This document shows positions 1 through 8,146 of a stretch of DNA of 34,130 nt, one piece after another. The position numbers were made by a program, and so were the translations under genes. Every line of letters starts with the position of its first letter. Position 1 is the stretch's first letter. A model generated the notes under the pieces. The model made no database searches and was not told where the DNA came from. It saw only the letters and a program-made list of their open reading frames with translations. This DNA comes from Cellulomonas algicola (GTDB lineage Bacteria; Actinomycetota; Actinomycetes; Actinomycetales; Cellulomonadaceae), in assembly GCF_003851725.1 (NCBI RefSeq), contig NZ_BHYL01000171.1, positions 1 to 34,130 on the forward strand, written 5' to 3'.

Positions 1-296
1 AGGCCGCCGTGCTGCCCGTGCTGGCGTGGTCGGCGCTCCGCCACCGGCCCGGCCCGGCGGTCGTCCTGGGCGCTGCCGCCGTGCTCGTCGCGTGGCGCGG
101 GCGCGAGCGGGCCGGCGGCGCCGCCGTCTTCCCCGCGACGTCCGCCGCGCTCGCCCCCGTGTGGGTGCTCGAGCGAGGCGTCTGCTCGTGGCTCGCACTC
201 GGTCGCCGCGTCACGGGAGGGATGCCCTACCGGGGGCGGCGACTCGTCCGCGCAGCGTCGCGGACCCGTGACCTGCGACGACGCTGCACGCTGTGA
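1..296 (+). CDS. Glycosyltransferase, C-terminal fragment (cut by window edge)
   Basis: The open frame runs in from the left edge and stops at TGA 294-296; about 97 residues are visible. It holds a hydrophobic segment followed by a basic tail with Trp-Leu-Ala-Leu-Gly-Arg-Arg and Gly-Gly-Met-Pro-Tyr-Arg-Gly-Arg-Arg. That ending resembles membrane-bound family 2/21 glycosyltransferases (HpnB or carotenoid glycosyltransferase type), which finish with membrane helices and a G-G-x-x-Y/W-R-G-R motif. The catalytic domain lies outside the window, so the substrate cannot be told. The GTG at 9 is probably an internal codon, not the start. Confidence 0.5.
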   Translation, partial: AAVLPVLAWSALRHRPGPAVVLGAAAVLVAWRGRERAGGAAVFPATSAALAPVWVLERGVCSWLALGRRVTGGMPYRGRRLVRAASRTRDLRRRCTL

Positions 297-591
297 GAGC
301 GGGCGCCGGCGGGCGCGCGGCCGCGGCGTCGTCCGAATGGCGGCCGTCGCGAGGCTGGCCTAGCGTCGAAACGTCGGGCGGCGCACAACCGTCCGGCAGA
401 CCGTCCCCCGGGGCAGGACAGGCACCCGGGTCGCGGCACGAGTCCCCCCGCCGAGCGCACGAGCGCCGGCATCCCGTGCCCACGACGGTCCATCCGCGGC
501 AAGAAGGTTCGCACTCCGTCGACTCCTCGACCTGAGCGCGAGCTGCGCCCACGTCGAGGTCGCACCCACCGATCCCGAGACGAGGCGCATC
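297..591. promoter_or_regulatory. Intergenic region with putative promoter for the 592 cluster
   Basis: No convincing gene lies in these 295 bases. TAGCGT at 361-366 matches the -10 hexamer used elsewhere in the window (same sequence at 32726-32731). It would start a transcript near 373 with a leader of about 220 nt before ATG 592. A weak GAGG sits just before ATG 592. No clear -35 element or terminator for the upstream glycosyltransferase is seen. Confidence 0.3.
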
Positions 592-1470
592 ATGGCTGAC
601 CCGTACACCAGCACCAACCCGGGCGGGAGCACCGTCCCCAGCGGCGGGAGCACGACGTCCGGCACCGCAGCGACCGGCGGCAGCACCGCGTACCCCAGCG
701 GGACGACGTCCGGCACGACGTCCGGCAGCACCTTCGGCAGCACCGGGACGACGTCGGGCACCACCGGCGGCTCCGGCTACGGCGGCTCGGGCGGCTCCGG
801 CGGCTCGCCGTCCGGTGGCTCGACGTCGAGCACCGCCGACACGGCCCGCGAGCAGGCGCAGCACCTCAAGGAGTCCGCGACCGAGGCGGGCGGCCAGCTG
901 CTCGGCGAGGCCAAGGAGGAGGCCCGCGCCGTCGGGCAGGAGGCGCGCCGCCAGCTCGGCGACCTGTGGCACCAGGCCCGTGGCGAGGTGGCCGACCAGG
1001 CCGGGACGCAGCAGCGCCGCCTCGCGGGCGGTCTCTCCACGACCGGCCAGCAGCTCACGCAGATGGCGTCGTCGTCGCAGGAGCAGGGTCTGGCGACGGA
1101 CCTCGTCCGCAACGTCGGCGAGCGGCTGGGCGACCTCGGCGACTGGCTCGACGGGCACGGCCCCGACGAGCTGCTCGACGAGGTGCGCCGCTTCGCACGG
1201 CGCCGGCCCGGCACGTTCCTCCTCGTCGCCGCGGGCGCGGGCATCGTGCTCGGCCGTCTCACGCGCGGTCTGAAGGACGCGTCGTCGGACGACACCTCGG
1301 GGTCGTCCCGCGGGACGCCGGGCACCAACCCGGTGCGCGTGAGCGCGGTGCCGGAGCGGTCGACGTCGGCCGCGTACGCGCCGACGACCACGGCGTACGA
1401 GCCGACGACCCCGCCCCCGACGGCGTCCACGACCACGACGCCGGACCCGCTGACGGGTGAGCTGCGATGA
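592..1470 (+). CDS. Gly/Ser/Thr-rich protein with amphipathic helices and one membrane segment
   Basis: 292 aa. Residues 1-82 are low-complexity Gly/Ser/Thr with imperfect repeats (SGTTSGT, GGSGGSGG). Residues 83-205 are Ala/Glu/Gln-rich amphipathic helices resembling LEA or apolipoprotein-like repeats. Residues 207-222 form one hydrophobic helix followed by basic residues. The tail (about 225-292) is Thr/Pro-rich. The stop overlaps the next start (ATGA at 1467-1470), so it is translationally coupled to the holin-like and DUF3618 genes. All three proteins combine membrane helices with long soluble helices, suggesting an envelope-associated complex; this is inference. I do not recognise a named family for the whole protein. 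Confidence 0.75.
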   Translation: MADPYTSTNPGGSTVPSGGSTTSGTAATGGSTAYPSGTTSGTTSGSTFGSTGTTSGTTGGSGYGGSGGSGGSPSGGSTSSTADTAREQAQHLKESATEAGGQLLGEAKEEARAVGQEARRQLGDLWHQARGEVADQAGTQQRRLAGGLSTTGQQLTQMASSSQEQGLATDLVRNVGERLGDLGDWLDGHGPDELLDEVRRFARRRPGTFLLVAAGAGIVLGRLTRGLKDASSDDTSGSSRGTPGTNPVRVSAVPERSTSAAYAPTTTAYEPTTPPPTASTTTTPDPLTGELR

Positions 1471-1874
1471 GTGAGACCGGCTCCGCTCCCCCGCAGCCGT
1501 CGGTCGGCGAGCTCGTCGGCGAGATCTCGCGCGACCTGTCGACGCTGATGCGGCAGGAGGTCGAGCTCGCGAAGGCCGAGGCCCGCCAGGCCGTGCAGCA
1601 CGCCGCCAAGAGCGGGTCGATGTTCGCCGGTGCGGGAGTCGCCGGGCACTTCGTGCTCCTGTTCCTGTCGATCGCGCTCTGGTGGGCGCTCGGCGACGCG
1701 ATCGGCCACGGCTGGTCCGCGGTGGTCGTGGCCGTCGTCTGGGCGATCGTCGCGGCTGTGCTCTTCGCACGCGGTCGCGCCGAGTCCAAGCGCGTCGAGG
1801 GGCTGCCCCGCACGACCGACACCGTCAGCAAGATCCCGAACGCCCTGCGAGGCCAGGAGGAGAAGAACGCATGA
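1467..1874 (+). CDS. Phage holin family protein (actinobacterial holin superfamily III type)
   Basis: 135 aa. An acidic N-terminal helix (VGELVGEISRDLSTLMRQEVELAKAEA, residues 13-39) is followed by two membrane helices at about 52-73 and 80-99 and a basic, soluble tail. This is the arrangement of PF07332-type proteins, annotated as phage holins but usually chromosomal and not linked to prophages. The neighbours are not phage genes, so a lytic role is unlikely; the DUF3618 partner suggests an envelope or stress function. Start ATG 1467 overlaps the upstream stop, and its own stop overlaps ATG 1871, both as ATGA. Confidence 0.8.
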   Translation: MSETGSAPPQPSVGELVGEISRDLSTLMRQEVELAKAEARQAVQHAAKSGSMFAGAGVAGHFVLLFLSIALWWALGDAIGHGWSAVVVAVVWAIVAAVLFARGRAESKRVEGLPRTTDTVSKIPNALRGQEEKNA

Positions 1875-2515
1875 GCACCGACCCGGAGCAGATCCGTGAG
1901 GACATCGAGCGCACGCGTGCGGAGCTCAGCTCCGACGTGGACGCGCTGACCGACAAGGTCAGCCCGAGCCAGGTCGTCCACCGGCAGACCGAGAAGGTCC
2001 GCACGGCGGTGGGCGGCGTGAAGGACCGCGTCATGGGCAGCACCTCGGACGCCGCCGGCTCCGCGAGCCAGGCCGCGCACGACGTGCGGGACCGTGCGTC
2101 CGGCATGGTGTCGTCCGTCGGCGACACGGCCGGCCACCTCCCCCAGGCCGCGAAGGAGAAGGCGCAGGGCAACCCGCTCGCCGCGGGCCTGGTGGCCTTC
2201 GGCATCGGGTGGCTCGTCTCGTCGCTGATGCCGGCGAGCCGCAAGGAGCAGGAGCTCGCCCGCACCGCCAAGGAGCAGGCCGCCCCGCTCGTCGAGGGCG
2301 CCAAGGGCGTCGCGCAGGACGTCGCGGGCAACCTCAAGGAGACGGCGCAGGAGGCCGCGACCGCGGTCAAGGACCGGGCGACCGAGGCCGGCCAGACGCT
2401 GCGCCAGGACGGCCAGGACGCGGCGGCGGACCTGAGGTCGCAGGCGGGCGGCGCGACCGAGGAGGTGCGCGGCGCGCACGCCGAGGGGTCGCCGACGTCC
2501 GGCACGGGCGTCTGA
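1871..2515 (+). CDS. DUF3618 domain-containing membrane protein
   Basis: 214 aa. The N-terminal sequence (DPEQIREDIERTRAEL, then ALTDKVSPSQV) is the DUF3618 signature. An Ala/Ser-rich helical stretch follows (about 40-100), then one membrane helix at about 103-120 and a charged Ala/Lys/Glu-rich helical tail (125-200) with LEA-like repeats. The molecular function of DUF3618 is not known. It is the last gene of the three-gene coupled cluster, with a strong GGAGGAGAA Shine-Dalgarno before ATG 1871 and a terminator hairpin directly after it. Confidence 0.85.
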   Translation: MSTDPEQIREDIERTRAELSSDVDALTDKVSPSQVVHRQTEKVRTAVGGVKDRVMGSTSDAAGSASQAAHDVRDRASGMVSSVGDTAGHLPQAAKEKAQGNPLAAGLVAFGIGWLVSSLMPASRKEQELARTAKEQAAPLVEGAKGVAQDVAGNLKETAQEAATAVKDRATEAGQTLRQDGQDAAADLRSQAGGATEEVRGAHAEGSPTSGTGV

Positions 2516-2522
2516 CGGACGC

Positions 2523-2554
2523 GGGCGGCGGGTGCTCCCCCGGCCCCGCCGCCC
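2523..2554 (+). terminator. Hairpin terminator after the DUF3618 gene
   Basis: Perfect 10-bp inverted repeat GGGCGGCGGG (2523-2532) / CCCGCCGCCC (2545-2554) with a 12-nt loop, starting 8 nt after the DUF3618 stop. There is no U-tract, as is usual in high-GC actinobacteria. It separates the envelope cluster from the catalase gene. Confidence 0.65.
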
Positions 2555-2642
2555 GTCGCCGGCCCGGCGCCGATCGTCGGGCGGGTCGAGCTGAGCAACG
2601 CCTGCGGGCCGGGTCCGGTCCGCTCCACCGAGGAGGTCGACC

Positions 2643-3605
2643 GTGTACCTGCACGTCCAGAGGCTCATCAACGAGATCGAGGCCGACGAGCCCGACCCGG
2701 CTGCCGCGAACGCGCTCCAGGAAGGTCTGGGCGGTCAGTTCGGCGAGATGCGGACGATGATGCAGTACCTGTTCCAGAGCATCAACTTCCGTGGACCCGC
2801 CGGGAAGCCGTACCGCGACCTGCTCCAGGGCATCGGGACGGAGGAGATCAGCCACGTCGAGCTCATCGGGACGACCATCGCGCGCCTCCTCGACGGCTCT
2901 CCCCGCTACCACGGCAAGAAGACGGACCCGCTCGACCAGCCGGGCAGCGGTGGCGACACGCCCCTGCGTCTCGCGCTCGACGAGAGCAACATCCACCACT
3001 ACCTCGTCGCGGCGCAGGGCGCGCTGCCCGTCGACGCCGCGGGCAACCCGTGGAGCGGGTCCTACGTCTACAACTCGGGCAACCTCGTGCTCGACCTGCT
3101 CTACAACCTCATGCTCGAGTCGACGGGTCGGCTGCAGAAGTGCCGCATCTACGAGATGACGGCGAACAAGACGGCGCGCTCGACGATCTCGTACCTCATC
3201 GTGCGGGACCAGGCGCACGAGAACGCCTACGCGCGTGCGCTCGAGACGCTCGGCGTCGACTGGGCGAAGGTGCTGCCGATCCCGAAGACGAACGCGGAGA
3301 AGTTCCCCGAGGTCAAGAAGCTGCTCGACCTGGGACTGCAGAGCAAGCAGTACTCGTTCGACCTGACGGCGGCCTCCGAGGCCGGTCGCATCTTCCAGGG
3401 CATGTCGCCGTCGAAGGACGGCACGACCCTCGACGCGTCCGAGCAGGCGCCCGCGGGGGTGCCGTCGACGATCGCCGAGGAGCGGTTCGAGGAGTTCTCG
3501 CCGGGTCTCGACCCGGAGCTGCTCGCGCTCATCCAGGCGACCGCGGACATCGAGATGGCCGAGGTCCAGCCGCTGTACGGGCCGGTCCCGCCGACGGCGG
3601 GCTGA
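2643..3605 (+). CDS. Manganese catalase (non-haem)
   Basis: 320 aa; dismutates hydrogen peroxide at a dinuclear Mn centre in a ferritin-like four-helix bundle. The expected ligands are visible: E35 in GQFGEMRTMMQ, E68 and H71 in GTEEISHVEL, E159 in LMLESTGRL, and H192 in RDQAHENAYARAL. The N-terminus (MYLHVQRLINEIE) is typical of the family and the length is normal. GTG 2643 is supported by an AGGAGG 6 nt upstream. The gene stands alone between a terminator and the convergent ATPase gene, with only 6 bp between the two stops. It is cytoplasmic and a common partner of actinobacterial general-stress genes. Confidence 0.95.
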   Translation: MYLHVQRLINEIEADEPDPAAANALQEGLGGQFGEMRTMMQYLFQSINFRGPAGKPYRDLLQGIGTEEISHVELIGTTIARLLDGSPRYHGKKTDPLDQPGSGGDTPLRLALDESNIHHYLVAAQGALPVDAAGNPWSGSYVYNSGNLVLDLLYNLMLESTGRLQKCRIYEMTANKTARSTISYLIVRDQAHENAYARALETLGVDWAKVLPIPKTNAEKFPEVKKLLDLGLQSKQYSFDLTAASEAGRIFQGMSPSKDGTTLDASEQAPAGVPSTIAEERFEEFSPGLDPELLALIQATADIEMAEVQPLYGPVPPTAG

Positions 3606-3611
3606 CCCGGT

Positions 3612-6401
3612 TCAGCGCTCCGTCGTGCGCGCCCGCACCGGGCTGACCGCCTCCTGGGGGGTCAGCGGTGCGGGTGTCGCACGACGGCGCCGCATGAACG
3701 CCTTGTCGATCTCCGCGACGAGCGGCAGCAGGAGCGCGAGCCCGATCGCCGCGAACCACTGCGGGCTCGTGAGCGACTGCGTCGTGAGCCACCCCTGCAG
3801 GAAGTCGAGCTCGGTGGCGAGCACGACGAGCAGCACCGGGACCGTCAGCACCTTGACGGCCGACAGCACGGGCGGCAGCAGCCCGGACTCGGGCTCGCGG
3901 CGCAGGACCAGGCCGGACAGGGTCGACCCGAGGCCCATCACGACGAACGCCATCGTCATGGACGCGCTCGGCTGGTCCTTGGACAGCTCGTCGGGGCCGA
4001 GGACGAGCGGCACGGCGGTCGCGAGGCACAGGACGACGCCGTAGAGGACCCAGCGGCCGATCGCGCGCCGGTTGCCGATCCCGAGCCTCGGGTCGCGCGG
4101 CGGGCGGCTCATGATCTCGGGCCCGACCGGGTCGAGCATGATCGCGATGACGGGCCCGACGCAGACGAAGAAGTTGAGGAACAGCACCATCATCGGCGTG
4201 AGCGCGACGCCGCCGTTGAGGTCCGCGATCGTCGCGAGCAGGAACAGCAGGACCAGGCCGATGAGCTGGCTCATCTGGAACCGGATGTACGCGGTGATCT
4301 TCTGGTAGATGCTGCGGCCGAGCTCGACGGCGTGCACGAGGGTCGAGAAGTTGTCGTCGGTGAGGACGAGGCGCGCGGCCTGCTTGGTGACCTCGCTGCC
4401 GGACCCCATGGCGACGCCGATGTCGGCCTGCTTGATCGCGGCGGCGTCGTTGACGGCGTCGCCGGTCATCGCGACGACGAGCCCCTGCCGCTGCATGAGC
4501 TGCACGAGCCGCAGCTTGTCCTCGGGGGTGACGCGGCCGAAGACGTGCAGGTCGGGCAGCCGGGCGAGCAGCTCGTCGTCGGTCATGCGGGCGAGCTCGG
4601 CGCCGCTGATCGCGCCGGGCGGCAGGCCGAGGTCGGTGCCGATCGCGGACGCGGTGACGGCGTGGTCGCCGGTGATCATGCGGACGTCGATGCCCGCGCG
4701 GTGGGCGATCTCGACGGACACCTTGGCCGACGGCCGCAGGGGGTCCATGATCCCGACCATCCCGACGAACACGAGCTGCTGCACGTACGCCATCGGGTCG
4801 GCGACGATGCCCGCTTCGTCGGCCGGCGTGAGGATGCGCACCGCGAACGCGAGCGTGCGCAGGCCGGACTGCGCGAGCCGGTCCTGCTCGGCGTCGATCG
4901 CGGGCCGCAGCTCGGCGATGTCGACGAACCGGCCGGGCGCGGCGAGCGCGTGCGTGCACCGCTGGAGCACGACGTCGGGCCCACCCTTGACCACCTCGAC
5001 GAGCACGCGTGGCTGGTCGCGCCAGGGCATCCAGTGCGCGGTCGCCATGAACTTGTAGGCGGAGTCGAACGGCACCTCGGCGACGCGCGGATAGGTCCGC
5101 CGGCTCTCCTCGGCGTCGACGCCCAGCTTCGCCGCGAGCACGACGAGGGCGGCCTCGGTGGGGTCGCCGACGACCGCACCGTCGTCCGAGACGAGCGCGT
5201 CGCTCGCGAGGCACAGCCCGTACGCGAGCGGGGTCAGGTCGGGCACCTCGGCACCCGCGGGCGACAGGATCCGACCGGTCTTCGCGTAGCCCGCACCCTC
5301 GACGGTGTAGTGCTGCCCGCCGAGCCAGAGCGCGGTCACCGTCATCTCGTTGAGCGTGAGCGTCCCGGTCTTGTCCGAGTTGATCGCGCTCGTCGCGCCC
5401 AGCGTCTCGACGTCCGCGAGGTTGGCGACGATCGCCTTCGCTGCGGCGAGCTGCTTCGCACCGTACGCGAGCATCGCCTGGACGAACGTCGGCAGACCGG
5501 TCGGGATCGCGGAGATCGCGACGGCGGTCGCGAGGAACAGCAGGTCGCCGATCGGGTCGCCGCGCAGCACGCCGATGACGACGATGAGCGCGACCGCGGA
5601 CCACGCGATCGCGCCGAGCACCTTGGTCAGTGCGTCGAGCTCGCGCTGCAGCGGCGACTTCGTCTTCTCGACCGACGACAGCAGCGTCGCGATGTGGCCG
5701 ATCTGCGTCGTCATGCCGGTCGCCGTGACGAGCAGGGTGCCGGTGCCGCGCGTCACCGCGGTGTTCTGGAACGCCATGTTGGCGCGGTCGCCGAGCGGCA
5801 CGTCCTCGTCCGCGAGCGGGTCGGTCGCCTTGCCGATCGGGGCGCTCTCCCCCGTCAGCGCCGCCTCCTGCGTCTCCATCGTCGCGGTGCGGACCAGCCG
5901 CCCGTCCGCCGGCACGATGTCCCCGGCCTCCAGCTCGACCACGTCGCCCGGCACGAGCTCGTGCGCCGGGACCAGCGAGATTGCGCCGTCGCGCCGCACC
6001 TTCGACATCGGCTCCTGCATCGTCGCGAGCGCGTCGACGCTCTTGCGCGCCTGCATCTCCTGCCGCGTCCCGATGACGACGTTGAGCAGCACGAGGAACC
6101 CGACGATCGCCGCGGTCGAGAACTGCCCGATGACGAGGCTCACGATCGCGACGGCGAGGAGCATGAGGTTCATCGGGTCGCGCACCTGCCCCAGCAGGAC
6201 CGACCACACCGACGGCGGCGCCTGCGCGGTCAGCGTGTTCGGGCCGTACTGCCGCTGGCGCATGCCGACCTCGCCGTCGGCCAGGCCCGTGCGCGGGTCG
6301 GTGCCGAGCGCGCGCGCGACCTCCTCCGCCGTGAGCGCCCACCAGCGCGTGTCGTTGCCGGACGTGCCGGGCGTTGCCGGCGCCTGAGTCGACTGGGTCA
6401 C
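3612..6401 (-). CDS. P-type cation-transporting ATPase with atypical PTGLP motif
   Basis: 929 aa from GTG 6401. Order: Cation_ATPase_N region (about 20-70), two membrane helices, actuator domain with TGES (183-186), M3-M4 with IPTGLP (residues 299-304), phosphorylation motif DKTGT with D343, nucleotide-binding KGGPD (472-476), TGDAVND (646-652) and a C-terminal helix bundle. D343 and the hinge Asp residues are intact, so it should be active. The M4 motif is PTGLP instead of the PEGLP of Ca2+ pumps, and the hinge reads TGDAVNDAAAI instead of TGDGVNDAPAL. The ion is therefore uncertain (Ca2+, Mg2+, Mn2+ and H+ are all possible). Start: an in-frame GTG at 6407 directly abuts the AGGGAGG; GTG 6401 has 6-nt spacing and is preferred. 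Confidence 0.9.
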   Translation of the reverse strand: MTQSTQAPATPGTSGNDTRWWALTAEEVARALGTDPRTGLADGEVGMRQRQYGPNTLTAQAPPSVWSVLLGQVRDPMNLMLLAVAIVSLVIGQFSTAAIVGFLVLLNVVIGTRQEMQARKSVDALATMQEPMSKVRRDGAISLVPAHELVPGDVVELEAGDIVPADGRLVRTATMETQEAALTGESAPIGKATDPLADEDVPLGDRANMAFQNTAVTRGTGTLLVTATGMTTQIGHIATLLSSVEKTKSPLQRELDALTKVLGAIAWSAVALIVVIGVLRGDPIGDLLFLATAVAISAIPTGLPTFVQAMLAYGAKQLAAAKAIVANLADVETLGATSAINSDKTGTLTLNEMTVTALWLGGQHYTVEGAGYAKTGRILSPAGAEVPDLTPLAYGLCLASDALVSDDGAVVGDPTEAALVVLAAKLGVDAEESRRTYPRVAEVPFDSAYKFMATAHWMPWRDQPRVLVEVVKGGPDVVLQRCTHALAAPGRFVDIAELRPAIDAEQDRLAQSGLRTLAFAVRILTPADEAGIVADPMAYVQQLVFVGMVGIMDPLRPSAKVSVEIAHRAGIDVRMITGDHAVTASAIGTDLGLPPGAISGAELARMTDDELLARLPDLHVFGRVTPEDKLRLVQLMQRQGLVVAMTGDAVNDAAAIKQADIGVAMGSGSEVTKQAARLVLTDDNFSTLVHAVELGRSIYQKITAYIRFQMSQLIGLVLLFLLATIADLNGGVALTPMMVLFLNFFVCVGPVIAIMLDPVGPEIMSRPPRDPRLGIGNRRAIGRWVLYGVVLCLATAVPLVLGPDELSKDQPSASMTMAFVVMGLGSTLSGLVLRREPESGLLPPVLSAVKVLTVPVLLVVLATELDFLQGWLTTQSLTSPQWFAAIGLALLLPLVAEIDKAFMRRRRATPAPLTPQEAVSPVRARTTER

Positions 6402-6463
6402 GACCACCCTCCCTGGGTCGACCCGGCGCGAACCGGGCCCGCGGTGCCTCGTCCTTCCGGCCG

Positions 6464-6469
6464 ACGCTA
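6464..6469 (-). promoter_or_regulatory. Putative -10 element for the P-type ATPase
   Basis: On the minus strand this reads TAGCGT, the hexamer also seen at 361 and 32726. It would give a leader of about 55 nt before GTG 6401, which has its own AGGGAGG ribosome binding site. No -35 is recognisable. Confidence 0.4.
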
Positions 6470-6544
6470 GGACGACGTGCCGGTCGGTCGCCTCACTCGT
6501 CGCAGGTGATGCCGTGCCACCGGGACGCCTCCGGGCGCCGGGTG

Positions 6545-6557
6545 CAGACTGCCACTG
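6545..6557 (+). promoter_or_regulatory. Leaderless promoter of the 6557 membrane protein gene
   Basis: CAGACT (6545-6550) lies exactly 6 nt before GTG 6557 and there is no Shine-Dalgarno. This is the geometry of a transcript beginning at the start codon. Confidence 0.5.
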
Positions 6558-7078
6558 TGACGACCGACAGCACCCGCCCCGAGCAGGCCGTCCGCGCGCT
6601 GTCGCACGCGCAGCAGCACCGGCGACGCGCGTCGCACCTGTACGGCCTCGTGATCACGGGCTCGGTGCTGGCGGCCGCGCCGGAGAAGTTCGGGCTCGCG
6701 CGCCTCGCGATCGCGCTCGTCGGCACCTTGCTCGTGTACTGGGCGGCCGAGACGTACGCGCACTGGATCGCGCTGCGTTCCCTGCTCGGCCGGCCGCTGC
6801 ACGGGCACGAGCGCACCGAGGTCGTCCAGGACGGCCTCCCGCTCGTCGCGGCGTGCCTCGTGCCCGTCGTGGTGCTGCTCGTGGAGGCCGCCATCGGCGT
6901 CGAGACGTCGCGCGGCGTGGAGATCGCGCTCGTCATCAACGTCGCCCTGCTCGGGTTCGTCGGCTGGAACATGGCCGGCGGCGGCGGGATCACGGGCTGG
7001 CGGCGGCTCGTCGCGAGCGTCCTCACCGCCCTGCTCGGGCTCGCGATGGTCGCGCTCAAGCTCTCGCTCCACCACTGA
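6557..7078 (+). CDS. Small polytopic membrane protein, function unknown
   Basis: 173 aa from GTG 6557, chosen because a -10-like CAGACT sits 6 nt upstream. A longer in-frame extension back to 6374 would overlap the divergent ATPase start and has poor composition. After a basic N-terminus there are four or five hydrophobic helices (about 28-42, 48-66, 95-112, 121-140, 150-170), with AAETYAHWIALRS at about 63-75 and a basic/acidic loop (HGHERTEVVQDG) between helices. I do not recognise a named domain. It is divergent from the P-type ATPase, with about 155 bp between the starts. Confidence 0.7.
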   Translation: MTTDSTRPEQAVRALSHAQQHRRRASHLYGLVITGSVLAAAPEKFGLARLAIALVGTLLVYWAAETYAHWIALRSLLGRPLHGHERTEVVQDGLPLVAACLVPVVVLLVEAAIGVETSRGVEIALVINVALLGFVGWNMAGGGGITGWRRLVASVLTALLGLAMVALKLSLHH

Positions 7079-7099
7079 CGACCGCTCCGCCGCACCTAC

Positions 7100-7114
7100 C
7101 ACCCGCCGCGGGTG
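7100..7114. promoter_or_regulatory. Palindromic operator candidate, site 1
   Basis: CACCCGC-C-GCGGGTG, a perfect 7-bp inverted repeat around one base, centred about 105 bp upstream of the DUF6325 start. The same 15-mer with the other central base occurs at 9805-9819 and a diverged copy at 12128-12142. The regulator is unknown. Confidence 0.5.
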
Positions 7115-7211
7115 ATGTGCGTGTGCCGGCGCGCGACGAGAGTGACGAACCCGTGGACCCGTCAGGCGCCCACGGGCACGCGCGCAGCGGGCACGACACG
7201 AGGAGGACGAC

Positions 7212-7658
7212 GTGAGCGACGTGGAGGACACGACCGAGGAGCTCGGGCCGATCGACTACCTGGTCGTCGAGTTCCCGAGGAACAAGCTGGACGGGACCGC
7301 GTTCCCGCTGCTGGTGGACCTGGTCGACCGCGGGATCATCCGCGTGCTCGACCTCGTCTTCGTGGAGAAGGACGAGGACGGCGAGGTGCACGCGCTCGAG
7401 CTGCACGAGGCCGCGTCGGGCGAGGTCGACCTCTCGTTCTTCGAGGGGGCCGCGTCGGGCCTCATCGGGGACGACGACGTGGCCGAGGCCGCGAAGGCGC
7501 TCGAGAACGGCTCGGCGGCGGGGATCCTCGTCTTCGAGAACCGGTGGGCGGCTCCGTTCGCGTCCGCGCTGCGACGCGGCGGCGGCCAGCTCGTCGCGAG
7601 CGGCCGCATCCCCGTGCAGGCGATCCTCGCGGCGCTCGACGACCTCGACGCCGCCTGA
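7212..7658 (+). CDS. DUF6325 family protein
   Basis: 148 aa, soluble. It matches the DUF6325 pattern: GPIDYLVVEFP near the N-terminus, LVDRGIIRVLDLVFVEKDEDGEV in the middle, a GLIGDDDVAEAAKALENGSAAGILVFENRWAAPF segment and a C-terminal GGQLVASGRIP. The function is unknown; these genes are often found beside SHOCT and stress genes in actinobacteria. GTG 7212 is preceded by GAGGAGG with 5-nt spacing. The SHOCT gene follows after 37 bp and is probably co-transcribed. The first palindromic operator candidate lies upstream. Confidence 0.85.
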   Translation: MSDVEDTTEELGPIDYLVVEFPRNKLDGTAFPLLVDLVDRGIIRVLDLVFVEKDEDGEVHALELHEAASGEVDLSFFEGAASGLIGDDDVAEAAKALENGSAAGILVFENRWAAPFASALRRGGGQLVASGRIPVQAILAALDDLDAA

Positions 7659-7695
7659 CGGACCCAGGTCGGACGAACCGGAGGAGGAGGAGACC

Positions 7696-8019
7696 ATGCC
7701 AGGACTGATCCGCGGGGTGGCCCGCACAGCCGTCGTCGCGGGCACGGCGAGCGCCGTGTCCGGACGCGTGCACCACCGCCAGCAGCAGCGCTGGGCCGAC
7801 CAGGCCCAGCCCCAGGGTTACGCCGAGCCGCAGGGCTACGCGCAGCCGGCCTACGCGCAGCCCGTGTACGTCGCGGCGCCGGCGCCCACGCCCGAGACCG
7901 AGAGCCCGGACATGGACACCAGGATCGCGCACCTCAAGCAGCTCGCCGAGCTGCGCGACCAGGGCGTGCTGACCCCGGCCGAGTTCGAGGTGCAGAAGGC
8001 GCAGATCCTCGCCTCGTGA
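7696..8019 (+). CDS. SHOCT domain-containing small protein
   Basis: 107 aa. A basic N-terminus with a short hydrophobic stretch (about 5-20) is followed by a Gln/Ala/Tyr/Pro-rich linker with a repeated PQGYA(E/Q)P unit (residues 37-55). A C-terminal SHOCT motif follows (about 77-107: HLKQLAELRDQGVLTPAEFEVQKAQIL). SHOCT is a short helical oligomerisation or membrane-association motif. GGAGGAGGAGACC precedes ATG 7696. It probably forms a two-gene operon with the DUF6325 gene and ends in a strong hairpin. Confidence 0.85.
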   Translation: MPGLIRGVARTAVVAGTASAVSGRVHHRQQQRWADQAQPQGYAEPQGYAQPAYAQPVYVAAPAPTPETESPDMDTRIAHLKQLAELRDQGVLTPAEFEVQKAQILAS

Positions 8020-8027
8020 CGGTCAGG

Positions 8028-8061
8028 CGGAGCCCCTCGGCGACGACGCCGGGGGGCTCCG
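8028..8061 (+). terminator. Hairpin terminator after the SHOCT gene
   Basis: Perfect 9-bp stem CGGAGCCCC (8028-8036) / GGGGCTCCG (8053-8061), 9 nt after the stop, followed by TCGTGCCT. It lies between convergent genes and could serve both strands. Confidence 0.7.
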
Positions 8062-8146
8062 TCGTGCCTCACGCGGGGGGGCGTCGTCATGCTCCCGCGG
8101 ACCGAGCGGGGAACGTGCACGGCCGCCGGTCGGCGGGCAGCGGCGG

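Noticed and set aside
293-535. 80-aa plus-strand ORF in the first intergenic region
   Set aside because: Arg/Ala/Ser-rich, no ribosome binding site, starts inside the stop of the upstream gene and shows no recognisable domain.
592-850. Gly/Ser/Thr repeats as a tandem-repeat or horizontally acquired element
   Set aside because: The repeats are imperfect, in frame, and share codon use with the rest of the gene; they look like a protein low-complexity region.
1467-1874. Holin family gene as a sign of a prophage
   Set aside because: No endolysin, capsid, terminase or integrase nearby; this holin-like family is commonly chromosomal next to DUF3618.
6374-6556. N-terminal extension of the 6557 membrane protein (start at 6374)
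   Set aside because: It would overlap the start of the divergent ATPase and its sequence is Arg/Ser/Pro-rich; the -10-like hexamer fits GTG 6557.
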